Positions 27,036 to 36,388 of a stretch of DNA of 64,000 nt are shown piece by piece (within the stretch, counting starts at the first letter, position 1; each line of letters opens with the position of its first letter). The translations under genes were made by a program, and so were the position numbers. This DNA comes from Advenella sp. S44 (GTDB lineage: Bacteria; Pseudomonadota; Gammaproteobacteria; Burkholderiales; Burkholderiaceae_B). The notes below the pieces were generated by a model. That model saw nothing but the letters and a program-made list of their open reading frames with translations. It was not told the DNA's origin and made no database searches. The stretch lies in contig NZ_NEXS01000003.1 of assembly GCF_002810445.1 (NCBI RefSeq), positions 1,240,001-1,304,000 of the forward strand. The letters are read 5' to 3'.

Positions 27036-29131
27036 GCCGTCTCCCTTTGATTTGATAGATCAACGATTAGATTCCCGGCCTTGTCGCAAGACGCAGTTGC
27101 ACCCGGTGGAATGATCAGCGTTGACGATGCGTCCTCGATAATTGCGGGACCGGCGATTTTTTTATTCTCTTTCATTGCCTCACGTGCAAGCGTTGGTGCA
27201 GGACGCCTTGCATTTTCTGCACCGATCCAAATCTGACGCACTTGCTTAACATGTTTCCATACTTGTTTTCCGCTGCCCAGGTTCAGAGGACGTTCTTCCC
27301 GCTGCTCAATCGCTGCAACACGCAAGTTAATCAGCTCAACATGCTGTACTGGGGGCACTTGTCCGAATACTCGGCTATACGCTTGCGCGAACGATTTTTT
27401 GATTTTGGCTGGCGTGTCCTCACCGAACGGGCCATCAGGCAACCGGGTCAACAGCTCAAATCCCTGCCCAACAAAACGGAGGTCAGCACTACGCTCATAG
27501 GTAAATTTTGCGTCTGGAATCAAGGTAATTTTCATGACGTCAGCAGCGCTTCGTTCTAGTTTTTGGAACAATGACTCAAGATGCTCGGCAGAGACAGCGT
27601 CCAGCTCACGGGCTACAGTCACTGAGCGATCCACCCGCGCGGGTGCAATGAGCAACCCCAGCGCTGATGCCACACCGGCGCCCGGTGGGCAGATGACTCG
27701 CTTAATCCCTAGTCGACGAGCCACATCACATCCGTGCAAAGGGCCGCCGCCACCCGTAGCCAACAGGGCGAAATTATTAGCGTCAAAGCCGCGTTCTGCC
27801 ACGTGCACGCGTGCCGCCGCTGCCATATTCTCATTGACGATAGCGAGTACACCATCGGACGTTTGTTCTGGGCTGATATCTACCACCTCACCGACCAAAC
27901 GTATGGCGGTTTCGGCTGCTGCTGTGTTGAGCTTCATGGTGCCGCCGGCGAATGTCTCGGGATCCAGATGACCTACCAGGAGGTTGGCATCGGTCACGGT
28001 GGGCTTGGTGCCTCCACGCTGGTAGCAGGCAGGCCCAGGTTTGGAGCTCGCGCTCGTGGGGCCCACTTTAAGCAGATTCAGGGGATCGAGATGCGCGATA
28101 CTGCCGCCGCCGGCACCGATCTCAATCAATTCTACAGTTGCAATATTGATAGGCAGGCCACTACCGGTCGCAAAGCGTTTTTCGCGTCCCGCTTCGAACG
28201 TATGCGCAAGTAAAGGTTGATTGGCCTCCACGATCGCCAGCTTCGCGGTTGTTCCACCCATGTCAAATGCTAATACATCTTTGATGTTTGAGCGTTTGCT
28301 GAAATAAGCCGCTGCAATCGCACCTGCCGCAGGACCGGACTCCAGTAATTGCACTGGAAATCTGCGAGCTTCTCCGACGTGTGTCAAGCCACCGTTGGAC
28401 AACATCATCAACAAAGGGCAATGAATATCCAACGTTTTGAGTCGCTCTTCCATGCTTTCAAGGTACTTGTCCGCAATTGGCCGAACATAGGCATTCGCTG
28501 CGGTAGTGGAAGTCCGCTCATACTCTCGCATTTGAGGCGAGACTTCGCTGGAAATTGAAACATAAACGTTTGGGAAGCGTTTTTCAACAAGAGCACGAGC
28601 ATGACGCTCATGTGAAGAGTTGGCATGTGCGTGTAGAAACACAATAGCGATAGATTCGACGCCTTTATCAATCAGCTCCTGCGCCGCCTGAACGACACTT
28701 TCATCATCCAAAGGCGTATCAACGCTTCCATCAACTCGCACACGTTCACGAGCTTCAAGACGTAGCTCTCGTGAAATAAGTGGACGTGGCATCTCGATAA
28801 ATATATCGTACAAGTCGTATTTGAATTCACGTCGCATTTCCAGAGTATCGCGGAAACCGCAGGTCGTGATCAGGCCAGTCGGAACCCCACGTCGCTCGAT
28901 CAAAGCATTGGTAAATAGTGTTGTCGCATGAATTACACGAGCAATTTGCTTTCCTTTGACGTCCTCGCGCCGTAGAAGGGTTTCAATTCCACGAATCGCA
29001 CCTTCGGTTGGATCGTCAGGAGTTGTGAGTTCCTTATGACTGAACACGCGAGCGTCATCGTGATTGTAGAGAACGACATCGGTGAATGTTCCACCAATAT
29101 CGATACCGAGGGAGTAATTTTCTTTTGTCAT
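27032..29131 (-). CDS. Hydantoinase/oxoprolinase family protein, subunit A (HyuA)
   Basis: A 699-residue ATP-dependent enzyme subunit. The N-terminal Hydant_A_N part starts with GIDIGGTFTDVV (residues 9-20) and has VIHATTLFTNALIERRG; the actin-like ATPase core shows DMGGTTAKLA and ATGGGGPLHGCDVA; the C-terminal part ends with ASSTLIIPPGATA. The family includes ATP-dependent N-methylhydantoinase, 5-oxoprolinase and acetone and acetophenone carboxylases, so the substrate cannot be named. It overlaps the next gene (hyuB) and the beta-propeller gene by 4 bases each, as expected for a complex made in fixed ratio. Confidence 0.9.
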   Translation of the reverse strand: MTKENYSLGIDIGGTFTDVVLYNHDDARVFSHKELTTPDDPTEGAIRGIETLLRREDVKGKQIARVIHATTLFTNALIERRGVPTGLITTCGFRDTLEMRREFKYDLYDIFIEMPRPLISRELRLEARERVRVDGSVDTPLDDESVVQAAQELIDKGVESIAIVFLHAHANSSHERHARALVEKRFPNVYVSISSEVSPQMREYERTSTTAANAYVRPIADKYLESMEERLKTLDIHCPLLMMLSNGGLTHVGEARRFPVQLLESGPAAGAIAAAYFSKRSNIKDVLAFDMGGTTAKLAIVEANQPLLAHTFEAGREKRFATGSGLPINIATVELIEIGAGGGSIAHLDPLNLLKVGPTSASSKPGPACYQRGGTKPTVTDANLLVGHLDPETFAGGTMKLNTAAAETAIRLVGEVVDISPEQTSDGVLAIVNENMAAAARVHVAERGFDANNFALLATGGGGPLHGCDVARRLGIKRVICPPGAGVASALGLLIAPARVDRSVTVARELDAVSAEHLESLFQKLERSAADVMKITLIPDAKFTYERSADLRFVGQGFELLTRLPDGPFGEDTPAKIKKSFAQAYSRVFGQVPPVQHVELINLRVAAIEQREERPLNLGSGKQVWKHVKQVRQIWIGAENARRPAPTLAREAMKENKKIAGPAIIEDASSTLIIPPGATASCDKAGNLIVDLSNQRETA

Positions 29132-30738
29132 TTCGTATATCCGCGAGTGCGGTCCTGAGTCTGCAGTTCGGAAGAGCGTTTCGCCGGATCGCCATAGCCC
29201 CCACCGCCTGGTGTGCGTAGAATCACCTGGGCTCCTTGATTAATGATGTGCTGCGCTTTGGGGTCAACCTTGAGGCCGTCAATAAGAATTTCGCCAGGCG
29301 CGCCAGCACCGCCACCGTTCATTCCCGGTGCGGCCGATTCGGGACGAGTGCGCTCGGCCATAAACGAAATCGTCGCGGGATTTTCAGACAGACTTTCTAG
29401 CACCAGCTCTTGTCCCACACCCCCTCTATACATGCCATTGACTGAGTCATAATCTCGGTACTGGCGACGCACAACTTTCAAGGGGGACACTTGTTCAATA
29501 ACTTCTACCGGTGTAGAAGAAATGTTGCTAGGCCAAGACAGCACATTGACGCCATCAGTATGGGCGCTTGCTCCATATCCGCCGTTGAGGAAAAACAGAT
29601 TAGCAAATCCACGGCCATCGGCGCGCACGCCGGCCATATTCACGCACCATAGTGGTGAACCAACGGTAGCGATCACCTTTTCCGGTACGACTTTGGCCAA
29701 CGCCTGCATGACCATAGCGGGTAGGAAATGGCCGATCAGCGCCCGAGCTCCGCCCGGAGCGGGCGCCACGGAGTTCAAGATGCTGCCTGGCGGCGCAGTC
29801 ACGTTCATAGGCACGAGCGTACCGTCGTTATTCGGCACATCAGGACACAATACCGCTTTTAGTCCATACGAAGTGTAGGCAGTTGTGTAGGCAAGACATA
29901 CGTTGATGGATTTTTGTACTTGCGGATCAGAACCGGCATAGTCAACGGTTACTTCGTCGCCGCAGACTGTCAGCGCCATCTTCAGTCGAATTGGTTTATC
30001 GATGCCATCACTGACCGCTTCGGCGTGGTATGTACCGTCGGCAACCTCGCTGATTGCCTTGCGCATGGCCTGCTCACTGCGGCCTCTCAACTCGCCGGAT
30101 AATTCGTCCAGTGAACCGAGATCGTATTCGTTGATCAATTCACCGACATTACGCTCAATTAACGCCAACCCTGTAAACTGGGCGTACAAGTCGCCCATGA
30201 CTTGATCAGGCACTCGTACATTCTGACGTAGAATCTGCTCCAAGGTCGGATCCATTTTTCCGGCTCTCATTACCTTCATCACTGGAATTTGCAATCCTTC
30301 CTCAAAGACTGAGGTGGCATCCGCAGAGCGTACTCGTCCTCCGATATCCGGCGCATGCGCAACTGAGCCCGCCCACGCAACGATCTTTCCTTTTCGAAAA
30401 ATAGGTTTGCCAACTGTGATGTCAGGCAAATGACCCGTGCCTAGCCAAGGATCATTAGTAATAATGATATCGCCGTCTTCTAGCCGGTTCTCTGGGAATG
30501 TTTCAAGGAAACGCCTGATTGTCCTTGGTGCGGTCCCGATGAAGGAAGGTATTCCATTTGACGCCTGAGCGACGGAATTGCCCTTTGCATCAGTAACTAC
30601 GCAAGCGAAATCGTTGGACTCCCGGACGATGGACGAAAATGATGTCCTGACCAAAGAGGCTGCGGCTTCATCGACCGTTGAAATCAGCCGGCGCCATAAG
30701 AGTTCTAGAGTAATGCTATTGAGCGTTGAGTTTTTCAT
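29128..30738 (-). CDS. Hydantoinase/oxoprolinase family protein, subunit B (HyuB)
   Basis: A 536-residue HyuB-type partner of HyuA. The signatures are SLVRTSFSSIVRESNDFACVV near residue 30, ITNDPWLGTGHLPDITVGKPIF near residue 90, and the closing ILRTPGGGGYGDPAKR glycine-rich motif. HyuA and HyuB together hydrolyse or carboxylate their substrate with ATP. The start codon overlaps the end of the Bug receptor gene by 4 bases. The C-terminus is short after the GGGGYG motif. Confidence 0.9.
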   Translation of the reverse strand: MKNSTLNSITLELLWRRLISTVDEAAASLVRTSFSSIVRESNDFACVVTDAKGNSVAQASNGIPSFIGTAPRTIRRFLETFPENRLEDGDIIITNDPWLGTGHLPDITVGKPIFRKGKIVAWAGSVAHAPDIGGRVRSADATSVFEEGLQIPVMKVMRAGKMDPTLEQILRQNVRVPDQVMGDLYAQFTGLALIERNVGELINEYDLGSLDELSGELRGRSEQAMRKAISEVADGTYHAEAVSDGIDKPIRLKMALTVCGDEVTVDYAGSDPQVQKSINVCLAYTTAYTSYGLKAVLCPDVPNNDGTLVPMNVTAPPGSILNSVAPAPGGARALIGHFLPAMVMQALAKVVPEKVIATVGSPLWCVNMAGVRADGRGFANLFFLNGGYGASAHTDGVNVLSWPSNISSTPVEVIEQVSPLKVVRRQYRDYDSVNGMYRGGVGQELVLESLSENPATISFMAERTRPESAAPGMNGGGAGAPGEILIDGLKVDPKAQHIINQGAQVILRTPGGGGYGDPAKRSSELQTQDRTRGYTK

Positions 30739-31703
30739 TGGGCATGTATACCGGCGATTTCAATCACCTTTTTCCATTTAATAGTTTCATCAGACACAAA
30801 CCTACGTGCGTCAACTTCAGAGCCGCCGATAATGGCAAGCGCTTGTGCTTTCCACGTCTGCTTCATGTCTGCAGCGTGCAAAATTTCATCAATATCTCGA
30901 TTTAATTGTTGGACAAACTTTTCGGAAACTCCTGATCCCGTGGCGATGGTGAACCACCCGGTGCCATCAAACCCAGGGTATCCCAACTCACTCACGGTAG
31001 GCAGATCAGGCAATTGCTGACTTCTTTCCTTGCTTGTCACTGCAAGGGCGCGGATTTTTTTTGACTTAATAATGGATATAGAAGTGGTAGCCAGCTCTGT
31101 CATCAGATCAATTTGCCCACCCATAAGGTCGGTCATGGCCATGGAGCTTCCTTTATATGGCACATGAGTAAACTCCACGCCAGTCGCCTGTTGTAGTAGC
31201 TCACCCACCATGTGCGTAGACGACCCGGTACCGGCTGATCCGAAATTTAGCTTGCGGGGATTTGCGTGTGCAAAGTCAAGTAGCTCTTTTAATGTTGTGA
31301 AAGGTAGGTTCGGATTGACCACGATGGTGCATGGTACCGCTCCAAGAATTGAAATCGGCTGCAAGTCTTTGACCGGGTCATACGGCAGCTTTCCATATAC
31401 TGAGTAGGCCGAATGAATACCAATAGTCCCCAGTAGCAGTGTTTTCCCATCAGGCCTAGCGGTCGCTACTGCGCGCGCTCCGATATTTCCTCCCATGCCA
31501 GGCCTGTTTTCAACCACAAAGGGCTGTCCATATTTTTCCGATAACTTCTTGCCGATTGATCTGGCCAAGACGTCAGCAGTACCCCCCGGAGAAAATGGAG
31601 CGACAATAGTCACTGGACTATCGAATAAATCTGCGGCAGCCGCACGTGCGGCTGGTAGCGCGCTTGCAAGTAGCAAGAGCGCTGAGCGTCGTGTCATTTT
31701 CAA
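30735..31703 (-). CDS. Bug/TctC-family periplasmic solute-binding protein
   Basis: A 322-residue receptor of the tripartite tricarboxylate transporter family. A signal peptide (MKMTRRSALLLLASALPAAR, residues 1-20) precedes the mature protein, which has VTIVAPFSPGGTADVLAR near residue 32, VVENRPGMGGNIGA near 63 and the HVPYKGSSMAMTDLMGGQID motif. No TctA or TctB lies nearby, which is usual for Alcaligenaceae Bug proteins. As first gene of the operon with HyuAB, it probably captures the substrate of that enzyme, most likely a carboxylate or cyclic amide. Confidence 0.9.
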   Translation of the reverse strand: MKMTRRSALLLLASALPAARAAAADLFDSPVTIVAPFSPGGTADVLARSIGKKLSEKYGQPFVVENRPGMGGNIGARAVATARPDGKTLLLGTIGIHSAYSVYGKLPYDPVKDLQPISILGAVPCTIVVNPNLPFTTLKELLDFAHANPRKLNFGSAGTGSSTHMVGELLQQATGVEFTHVPYKGSSMAMTDLMGGQIDLMTELATTSISIIKSKKIRALAVTSKERSQQLPDLPTVSELGYPGFDGTGWFTIATGSGVSEKFVQQLNRDIDEILHAADMKQTWKAQALAIIGGSEVDARRFVSDETIKWKKVIEIAGIHAQ

Positions 31704-31993
31704 GGTTGTCTCCTAAATTTTTTTATCGTTTTTAGAGTGTAGAGTTAACCTACTATATGAACAAATTCTATTTCTATAGTTATCTATACGGTTTTGATAT
31801 AGGCAAACTAACCGGCGGAAAAAATTAGCGCGATGCAGTAAAGACGAAGCTGTTCTAAAGCATTCATGGAACACGTAAACCCCGGCGGCTGTATTTGCCT
31901 TCGCCGATTAAGTTGAGAAAGAAACGCTGATTCAATACAATATTGCCTAAAACGCGGGGGTTGCAGCGCAATCAAGATAGTGTTGGAGAGAAC

Positions 31994-32617
31994 GTGAACA
32001 AGCTATATGAGGGGATGACTCAAGAAGAGTTGACGGTGGTTATTTTTATGCTTCAGAACTCCAAGCGTTCGCAAAAACCTTAGGCGTTTGCGTAAGTAAT
32101 CTGAAAAAGAACGAGTTAGAATTGCATATTAAGGCGCGTTTGTTTGGCTATGCTGACAGGCTTCCCATTGCTATTCTAAATAGAAAAAATAACGATATCC
32201 GTGACGCGCTCACGCTGGATACTCCGATTGTTAACTATGTTAGCGAAAAAAATAAAACGTTTTTGCAGGCGACTCTATTGAGCAACAGCTTGGCACACTC
32301 GCCGACAAATCTGATCAATGGTACTGTTCAATTGCTGGCGTAAGCAGTACATCATTGATGGAAAGACGATTACTTATGGCGATTTGGTCATGCACCTGGC
32401 TGAGCTGAAAAAGACGCCGAAGCGGTTGCCTCAAATTTCTTTTGCCAGAATGAATAGTTTCATCAGTGATTACCTTTCTGACAGCAACAACAGGGGTAGC
32501 GGAAAGAGCGATGCGTTGAAGGCGTGGTTTACATTCAAAGCCACTTCGTTACCCAAAACCTATCAGGCGTATAAAAATTCCACGTCAAGTATACGAAATA
32601 GAGGAGTTGTAAGATGA
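31994..32617 (+). pseudogene. Frameshifted SAP-domain/DUF6434-like gene
   Basis: Coding similarity runs through at least two frames. A GTG at 31994 opens MNKLYEGMTQEEL; after a one-base loss near 32029-32033 the next frame gives YFYASELQAFAKTLG, a SAP-type motif, then DALTLDTPIVNYVSEKNKTF. Another break near 32318 changes to the frame with IIDGKTITYGDLVMHL and ends SLPKTYQAYKNS. The order SAP, then LTLDTPIVNY, then ITYGDL fits SAP-domain proteins with a DUF6434 part. No single frame covers it, so it is decayed. Confidence 0.6.
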
Positions 32618-32627
32618 GAGCTGTCGA

Positions 32628-32882
32628 ATGTTCGGCGGGATATCGATGCTTACGAAAAGTGCTGATGAGATGGATGCGGCAACTGCCACAATTATGCCAC
32701 TTTGGCAGCAGTTCTATCAGGACATCTATCCAAGCAATTGTCAGGTGGCGTTGTCTATGGTGTTTATTCTAATTACGAATCGGACGCAAGTGGGTAGCTT
32801 GACGTCTAATATACCGCCGTCCAGTCGGCATCCAGTCCGGCAACGGCTTTTTACGTCATTTATTTATCTTTACACTTCATAA
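32628..32882 (+). pseudogene. Frameshifted GyrI-like effector-binding domain remnant
   Basis: One frame reads FGGISMLTKSADEMDAATAT then PLWQQFYQDIYP, as in GyrI-like small-molecule-binding proteins. A shift near 32735 moves the match to a second frame that reads QLSGGVVYGVYSNYESDASG, the typical VYGVYSNYESD strand, and then meets TAG and further breaks. Neither frame alone gives the domain. The start of the domain (about 40 residues) is not seen, so it is truncated too. Confidence 0.6.
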
Positions 32883-32884
32883 TG

Positions 32885-32932
32885 AAAAACACCCCAAAGG
32901 TTGGTTCGTCGTCCAACTTTTGGGGTGTTTTT
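32885..32932 (-). terminator. Rho-independent terminator of rpmB-rpmG
   Basis: A 20-base inverted repeat with one G-U-type mismatch (AAAAACACCCCAAAGGTTGG at 32885-32904, partner at 32913-32932) and an 8-base loop. On the minus strand it ends in TTTTT. It lies 63 bases after the rpmG stop. Confidence 0.9.
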
Positions 32933-32994
32933 CAGTTGCCAACCTGCGATAGGGGCAGGCGGCCACAGGGCCGCAATATCGGCTAATGCTTTGA

Positions 32995-33162
32995 TTACTT
33001 CAGTTTTGTTTCTTTGTAATCAACGTGCTTGCGCACAACGGGATCAAATTTTTTGATCAGCATTTTTTCCGGTGTGTTGCGTTTGTTTTTGGTCGTTGTA
33101 TAGAAGTGACCCGTACCAGCTGTGGATTCCAGCTTGATTTTTTCGCGAATGCCTTTTGCCAT
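32995..33162 (-). CDS. rpmG: 50S ribosomal protein L33
   Basis: A 55-residue ribosomal protein: [33 protein letters not shown], then [19 protein letters not shown]. It has no cysteine, so it is the zinc-independent form. It lies 36 bases after rpmB, the usual rpmB-rpmG pair, and ends before a strong terminator. It is a component of the large ribosomal subunit near the tRNA exit site. Confidence 0.97.
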   Translation of the reverse strand: MAKGIREKIKLESTAGTGHFYTTTKNKRNTPEKMLIKKFDPVVRKHVDYKETKLK

Positions 33163-33198
33163 GATGGGCTCCTGGAGTTAATCGTTAATAGGAATGAA

Positions 33199-33435
33199 TT
33201 AAACGCTTTGGCCGTTGGCGCGCATTTCAGCCAGAATGACATCAATGCCTTTCTTGTCGATTGTGCGCAGTGCGTTTGTAGAAACGCGCAGACGGACCCA
33301 GCGGTTTTCACTTTCAACCCAGAAACGACGGCTCTGCAGGTTAGGCAGGAAACGGCGTTTTGTTTTATTGTTTGCGTGTGAAACATTATTACCGGACATT
33401 GGGCGTTTGCCGGTGACTTGGCATACTTTTGCCAT
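33199..33435 (-). CDS. rpmB: 50S ribosomal protein L28
   Basis: A 78-residue large-subunit protein: [42 protein letters not shown] and [13 protein letters not shown]. Only one cysteine remains (residue 5), so the zinc-binding CxxC pairs of the C+ form are absent. It is first gene of the rpmB-rpmG unit with a near-consensus promoter upstream (33576-33605). Confidence 0.97.
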   Translation of the reverse strand: MAKVCQVTGKRPMSGNNVSHANNKTKRRFLPNLQSRRFWVESENRWVRLRVSTNALRTIDKKGIDVILAEMRANGQSV

Positions 33436-33575
33436 GATCGTGACCTCGTTAAGTTTGAAGACCTGATTTTTGGCCCAGGCCAGCCTTCTGTAAAGGTTCC
33501 TGTTGCAAATGCATTTGCTGCACCAGGAACTGAAAATATTACCCTAAGGACGTACTTATTCAGGGTTAGCCAAAG

Positions 33576-33605
33576 ATTATAAGACGAAAAACGAAATGAA
33601 TTCAA
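33576..33605 (-). promoter_or_regulatory. Sigma-70-type promoter of rpmB-rpmG
   Basis: On the minus strand TTGAAT (33600-33605) is followed by an 18-base spacer and a perfect TATAAT (33576-33581). It is about 140 bases upstream of rpmB. The leader between them is AT-rich. Confidence 0.65.
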
Positions 33606-33759
33606 GCATTTATTGCGAAATCGTTAGATTTGGCCCACGTCTGAGTCATTAACCAGCCCCATCGCTCTGCATACCCGGCCATTCTCCTGTGCAATCCCAC
33701 AGGAGGTGATATTTGGGCTTTTATTTGTTTAGCCATTTCTTGCTCTGCACTGGGCAATT

Positions 33760-35001
33760 TTATGCGTTGCCGAAATAACGATCGGCAGGCCGGGCCAACA
33801 CCTTGCCGCAAAGCAGGGCGAGCACAGTGCAAACCGAGAGGCCGACATAAAGCGGTACCGCAGAATCAGTCAGGCTGCTGCTGACTGCACTGCTGCTGAG
33901 CGTACCAAACAGAAACTGCAGGCATCCCATCAAGGCGGAGGCCACACCTAACCGATGTCCCTGGTCTCGGAGCGCCAGTGCGGTTGCATTGGGCAGAATG
34001 AATCCCAGGCTTGTGGTAAAACCCAGCAGCGTCAGTGTCAGCAAGGTTAGATTGAGCATCCCGGTCAGAGCAAGCCCCAGGCCGATAAGAATACTGATAC
34101 AACCGCAGGCCAGGGCTGTGCGCAAAATGCCCAATGGTGAGTGAACGCGCAATAGGCGGGCGCCGATCTGGGAGCCCACAATCAGTCCAAATGCGTTCAG
34201 GCCGAAAAACAGGCCGAAATGCTGTTGCTGTACGCCGTACATATTAATGAAAACGGTGGGTGAGACGGATATATAGGCAAACAAACCCGACATGCCGATC
34301 CCGCCAGCCAGCGAAAAGCCCATGTAGTTGCGGCTGCGAAGCAGATTGGCATAATTTGATGCGATCGTGCGCATTTGCAATGGGACTGCCTTCTCCGGCG
34401 GCATGGTTTCTTTCAAGCGGAATATTGCCAGCACGAACATAATGGCGCTATAGGTGAGCATAATGGCAAACAGTCCGCGCCAGCCGGTCACGGGCGACAA
34501 ATAGCCACCCATCAGCGGTGCCAGGATGGGAGCAACGCCCATGATCAGCATCATCATGGACATGGCTACGGCCGAGTCGCGCGTATTGAGCTGGTCCCGG
34601 ATGACCGCGCGCGGGATCACCATGGCTGCAGCAGCGCCACAGGCCTGGATACAGCGGAAAAACAGCAGGGATTCAACACTGGTTGCCATTGCACAGCCGA
34701 TGGTGGACAGCATATAAATCATCAGGCCGCCAAGTAGCGGTTTCTTACGCCCGTAGCGATCGGCTATCGGTCCGTAAAAGAGTTGCGAAATTGCCAGTCC
34801 GAGCAGATAGGTCGATACCGTCAGTTCAACCCGGTTCTGCGGCACTTGCAAATCGGCCGAGATCGCCGGGAAAGAGGGCAGATACATATCGATGGTAAGC
34901 GGACCGATCGCGGTCATCATACCTAGCAGCCATAACCAGAGGGGGACTTTTTTATCGATAGACTTCGATGTTGTGTTTTGCACACTATCGTTTTTGGACA
35001 T
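33760..35001 (-). CDS. Bcr/CflA-family multidrug MFS transporter
   Basis: A 413-residue 12-helix MFS exporter in the inner membrane. The family motif TIDMYLPSFPAISADL is near residue 37, and the loop between helices 2 and 3 reads YGPIADRYGRKKPLLGG. The Bcr/CflA group exports drugs such as bicyclomycin or chloramphenicol, and some members export amino acids or sulfonamides. I started it at 35001 because the upstream 61 codons lie inside the MATE gene in another frame. Its start overlaps the MATE gene end by 17 bases. Confidence 0.9.
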   Translation of the reverse strand: MSKNDSVQNTTSKSIDKKVPLWLWLLGMMTAIGPLTIDMYLPSFPAISADLQVPQNRVELTVSTYLLGLAISQLFYGPIADRYGRKKPLLGGLMIYMLSTIGCAMATSVESLLFFRCIQACGAAAAMVIPRAVIRDQLNTRDSAVAMSMMMLIMGVAPILAPLMGGYLSPVTGWRGLFAIMLTYSAIMFVLAIFRLKETMPPEKAVPLQMRTIASNYANLLRSRNYMGFSLAGGIGMSGLFAYISVSPTVFINMYGVQQQHFGLFFGLNAFGLIVGSQIGARLLRVHSPLGILRTALACGCISILIGLGLALTGMLNLTLLTLTLLGFTTSLGFILPNATALALRDQGHRLGVASALMGCLQFLFGTLSSSAVSSSLTDSAVPLYVGLSVCTVLALLCGKVLARPADRYFGNA

Positions 35002-36382
35002 TGACAGATTTCCAGTACCAGATGGCAAGTGTGATGGCGCAAAGCAGCATGCTAAAACTGCACATGATCCAGAGAGAGGCGACGCCGGGCGGCGCACCCG
35101 GGACGAGGATGGCGGCAAGGCCGTCAAGCATGCGGTAACCAGGACCGAAGCCGAAATACCAGCCGCCCAAAAGGCCAATGCCAAAGAGGGCCCCGGTCTG
35201 GATCACAAATGGCATAGTCGCTATTTTGTGCGCCCGCAAAATATAAGAGAGCATACATTGTAACGCATCACTGGTATGCAGCAGCGGAAGTATCGTTAGC
35301 AAGGCGTAGGCCATGGCGGCGATAGCAGGATCAGAGGTGTAGATCTGGATGATTTGCGGCCTTGCTGCCATGACAACGGTCAGGCTCAGGGCGACGCCGG
35401 CCAGCCCGATGCCGATACCGATACGGGCCAGGCGTTTTGCCTGTTCGGGTTGGAGCGCTCCCAGGGATTGGGCGACCAGCGACGACGTGGCGATACCGAT
35501 GGCCAGGGGAAACATATACAGCAGCGAGACCAGATTGGCCAGAATTTGGTGGCCTCCCGAGACGAAGGTGCCTTCGCGGGCTGCCAGCAGTGCCATAAAA
35601 GTAAAGGAGCTGACTTCAGCCAGGTAAGATCCGCCCATGGGCAGGCCCAGTCGCAGGATTTCTTTCTGCGCCGCCCACGCTGGGCGGCCGAGCCGAAGCA
35701 GAAATTGTGCGTAGAAAGGGTCGCGCAAGACGGCGGCGATGCCTGCTGCCAGCGCAATCCAGGACACGATTGCGGTGGCGGTAGCAGCCCCGGCGCTGCC
35801 CATTGCGGGAAAGCCCCCATGTCCGAAAATAAGCAGCCAATTGAAGAGCAGTTTTATCAAGACCGAAGCCAGACTCACGTACATGACCAGGCGTGGCCGC
35901 TGCACAGCCGTAGCCAAGGCGTGAACGCAGCGGAACATCAGCGCAGCCGGCAATGCGAGGCAACAGATCCGCAGGTAAACGGCCACTTCCTGGCGCACCT
36001 GCACTGGCAGATCACCCGAGAATCTGAGCCATACTTCGGGAAAAAGCAGGAGCGAGCCGCCCGCAGCCGATAAAAACAGCGACAACCAGATGCCCTGACC
36101 AATATAGCCGCCGATTTCTCCATAACGCCTGGCGCCGAACAATTGCGCGCAGATCGGGACCAGTGCATGAACGACACCCATCAATCCGATATGGATCGTC
36201 ATGAAAATCGACACGGACAGCGCCATTGCCTGCAGCGAAATTGGATTGGTATGGCCCAACATGGTGCTGTCCAGTACGGCGAAGGCCATGCCGGCCCACT
36301 GACTGATCAGCATCGGCCACGCCAGGCGCACGATCTTGCGAACGGGCCCGTGCTCGGCAGTTTGAAGGGGACTGCGTGGCAT
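34985..36382 (-). CDS. MATE-family efflux transporter (NorM-type)
   Basis: A 465-residue 12-helix exporter that pumps cationic compounds or drugs against Na+ or H+. The N-terminus reads VRKIVRLAWPMLISQWAGMAFAVLDSTMLGH, characteristic of MatE domains, and the second half repeats this with ILRLGLPMGGSYLAEVSSFTFM. It lies between the glycosyltransferase gene (6-base gap) and the overlapping MFS gene, forming a tight envelope and export operon. Confidence 0.9.
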   Translation of the reverse strand: MPRSPLQTAEHGPVRKIVRLAWPMLISQWAGMAFAVLDSTMLGHTNPISLQAMALSVSIFMTIHIGLMGVVHALVPICAQLFGARRYGEIGGYIGQGIWLSLFLSAAGGSLLLFPEVWLRFSGDLPVQVRQEVAVYLRICCLALPAALMFRCVHALATAVQRPRLVMYVSLASVLIKLLFNWLLIFGHGGFPAMGSAGAATATAIVSWIALAAGIAAVLRDPFYAQFLLRLGRPAWAAQKEILRLGLPMGGSYLAEVSSFTFMALLAAREGTFVSGGHQILANLVSLLYMFPLAIGIATSSLVAQSLGALQPEQAKRLARIGIGIGLAGVALSLTVVMAARPQIIQIYTSDPAIAAMAYALLTILPLLHTSDALQCMLSYILRAHKIATMPFVIQTGALFGIGLLGGWYFGFGPGYRMLDGLAAILVPGAPPGVASLWIMCSFSMLLCAITLAIWYWKSVNVQKR

Positions 36383-36388
36383 GATTAA

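Larger units (their letters stand above)
31704..32994. other. AT-rich stretch with two decayed genes, no intact gene
   Basis: About 1.3 kb. The left 290 bases upstream of the Bug receptor gene are AT-rich and should hold the promoter of the Hyu operon. From 31994 two frameshifted remnants follow (SAP/DUF6434-like and GyrI-like), then the rpmG terminator at 32885-32932. Confidence 0.7.

Noticed and set aside
33684-33705. Hairpin after the MFS gene as terminator
   Set aside because: An 8-bp perfect repeat is present but no T-run on the minus strand; not called.
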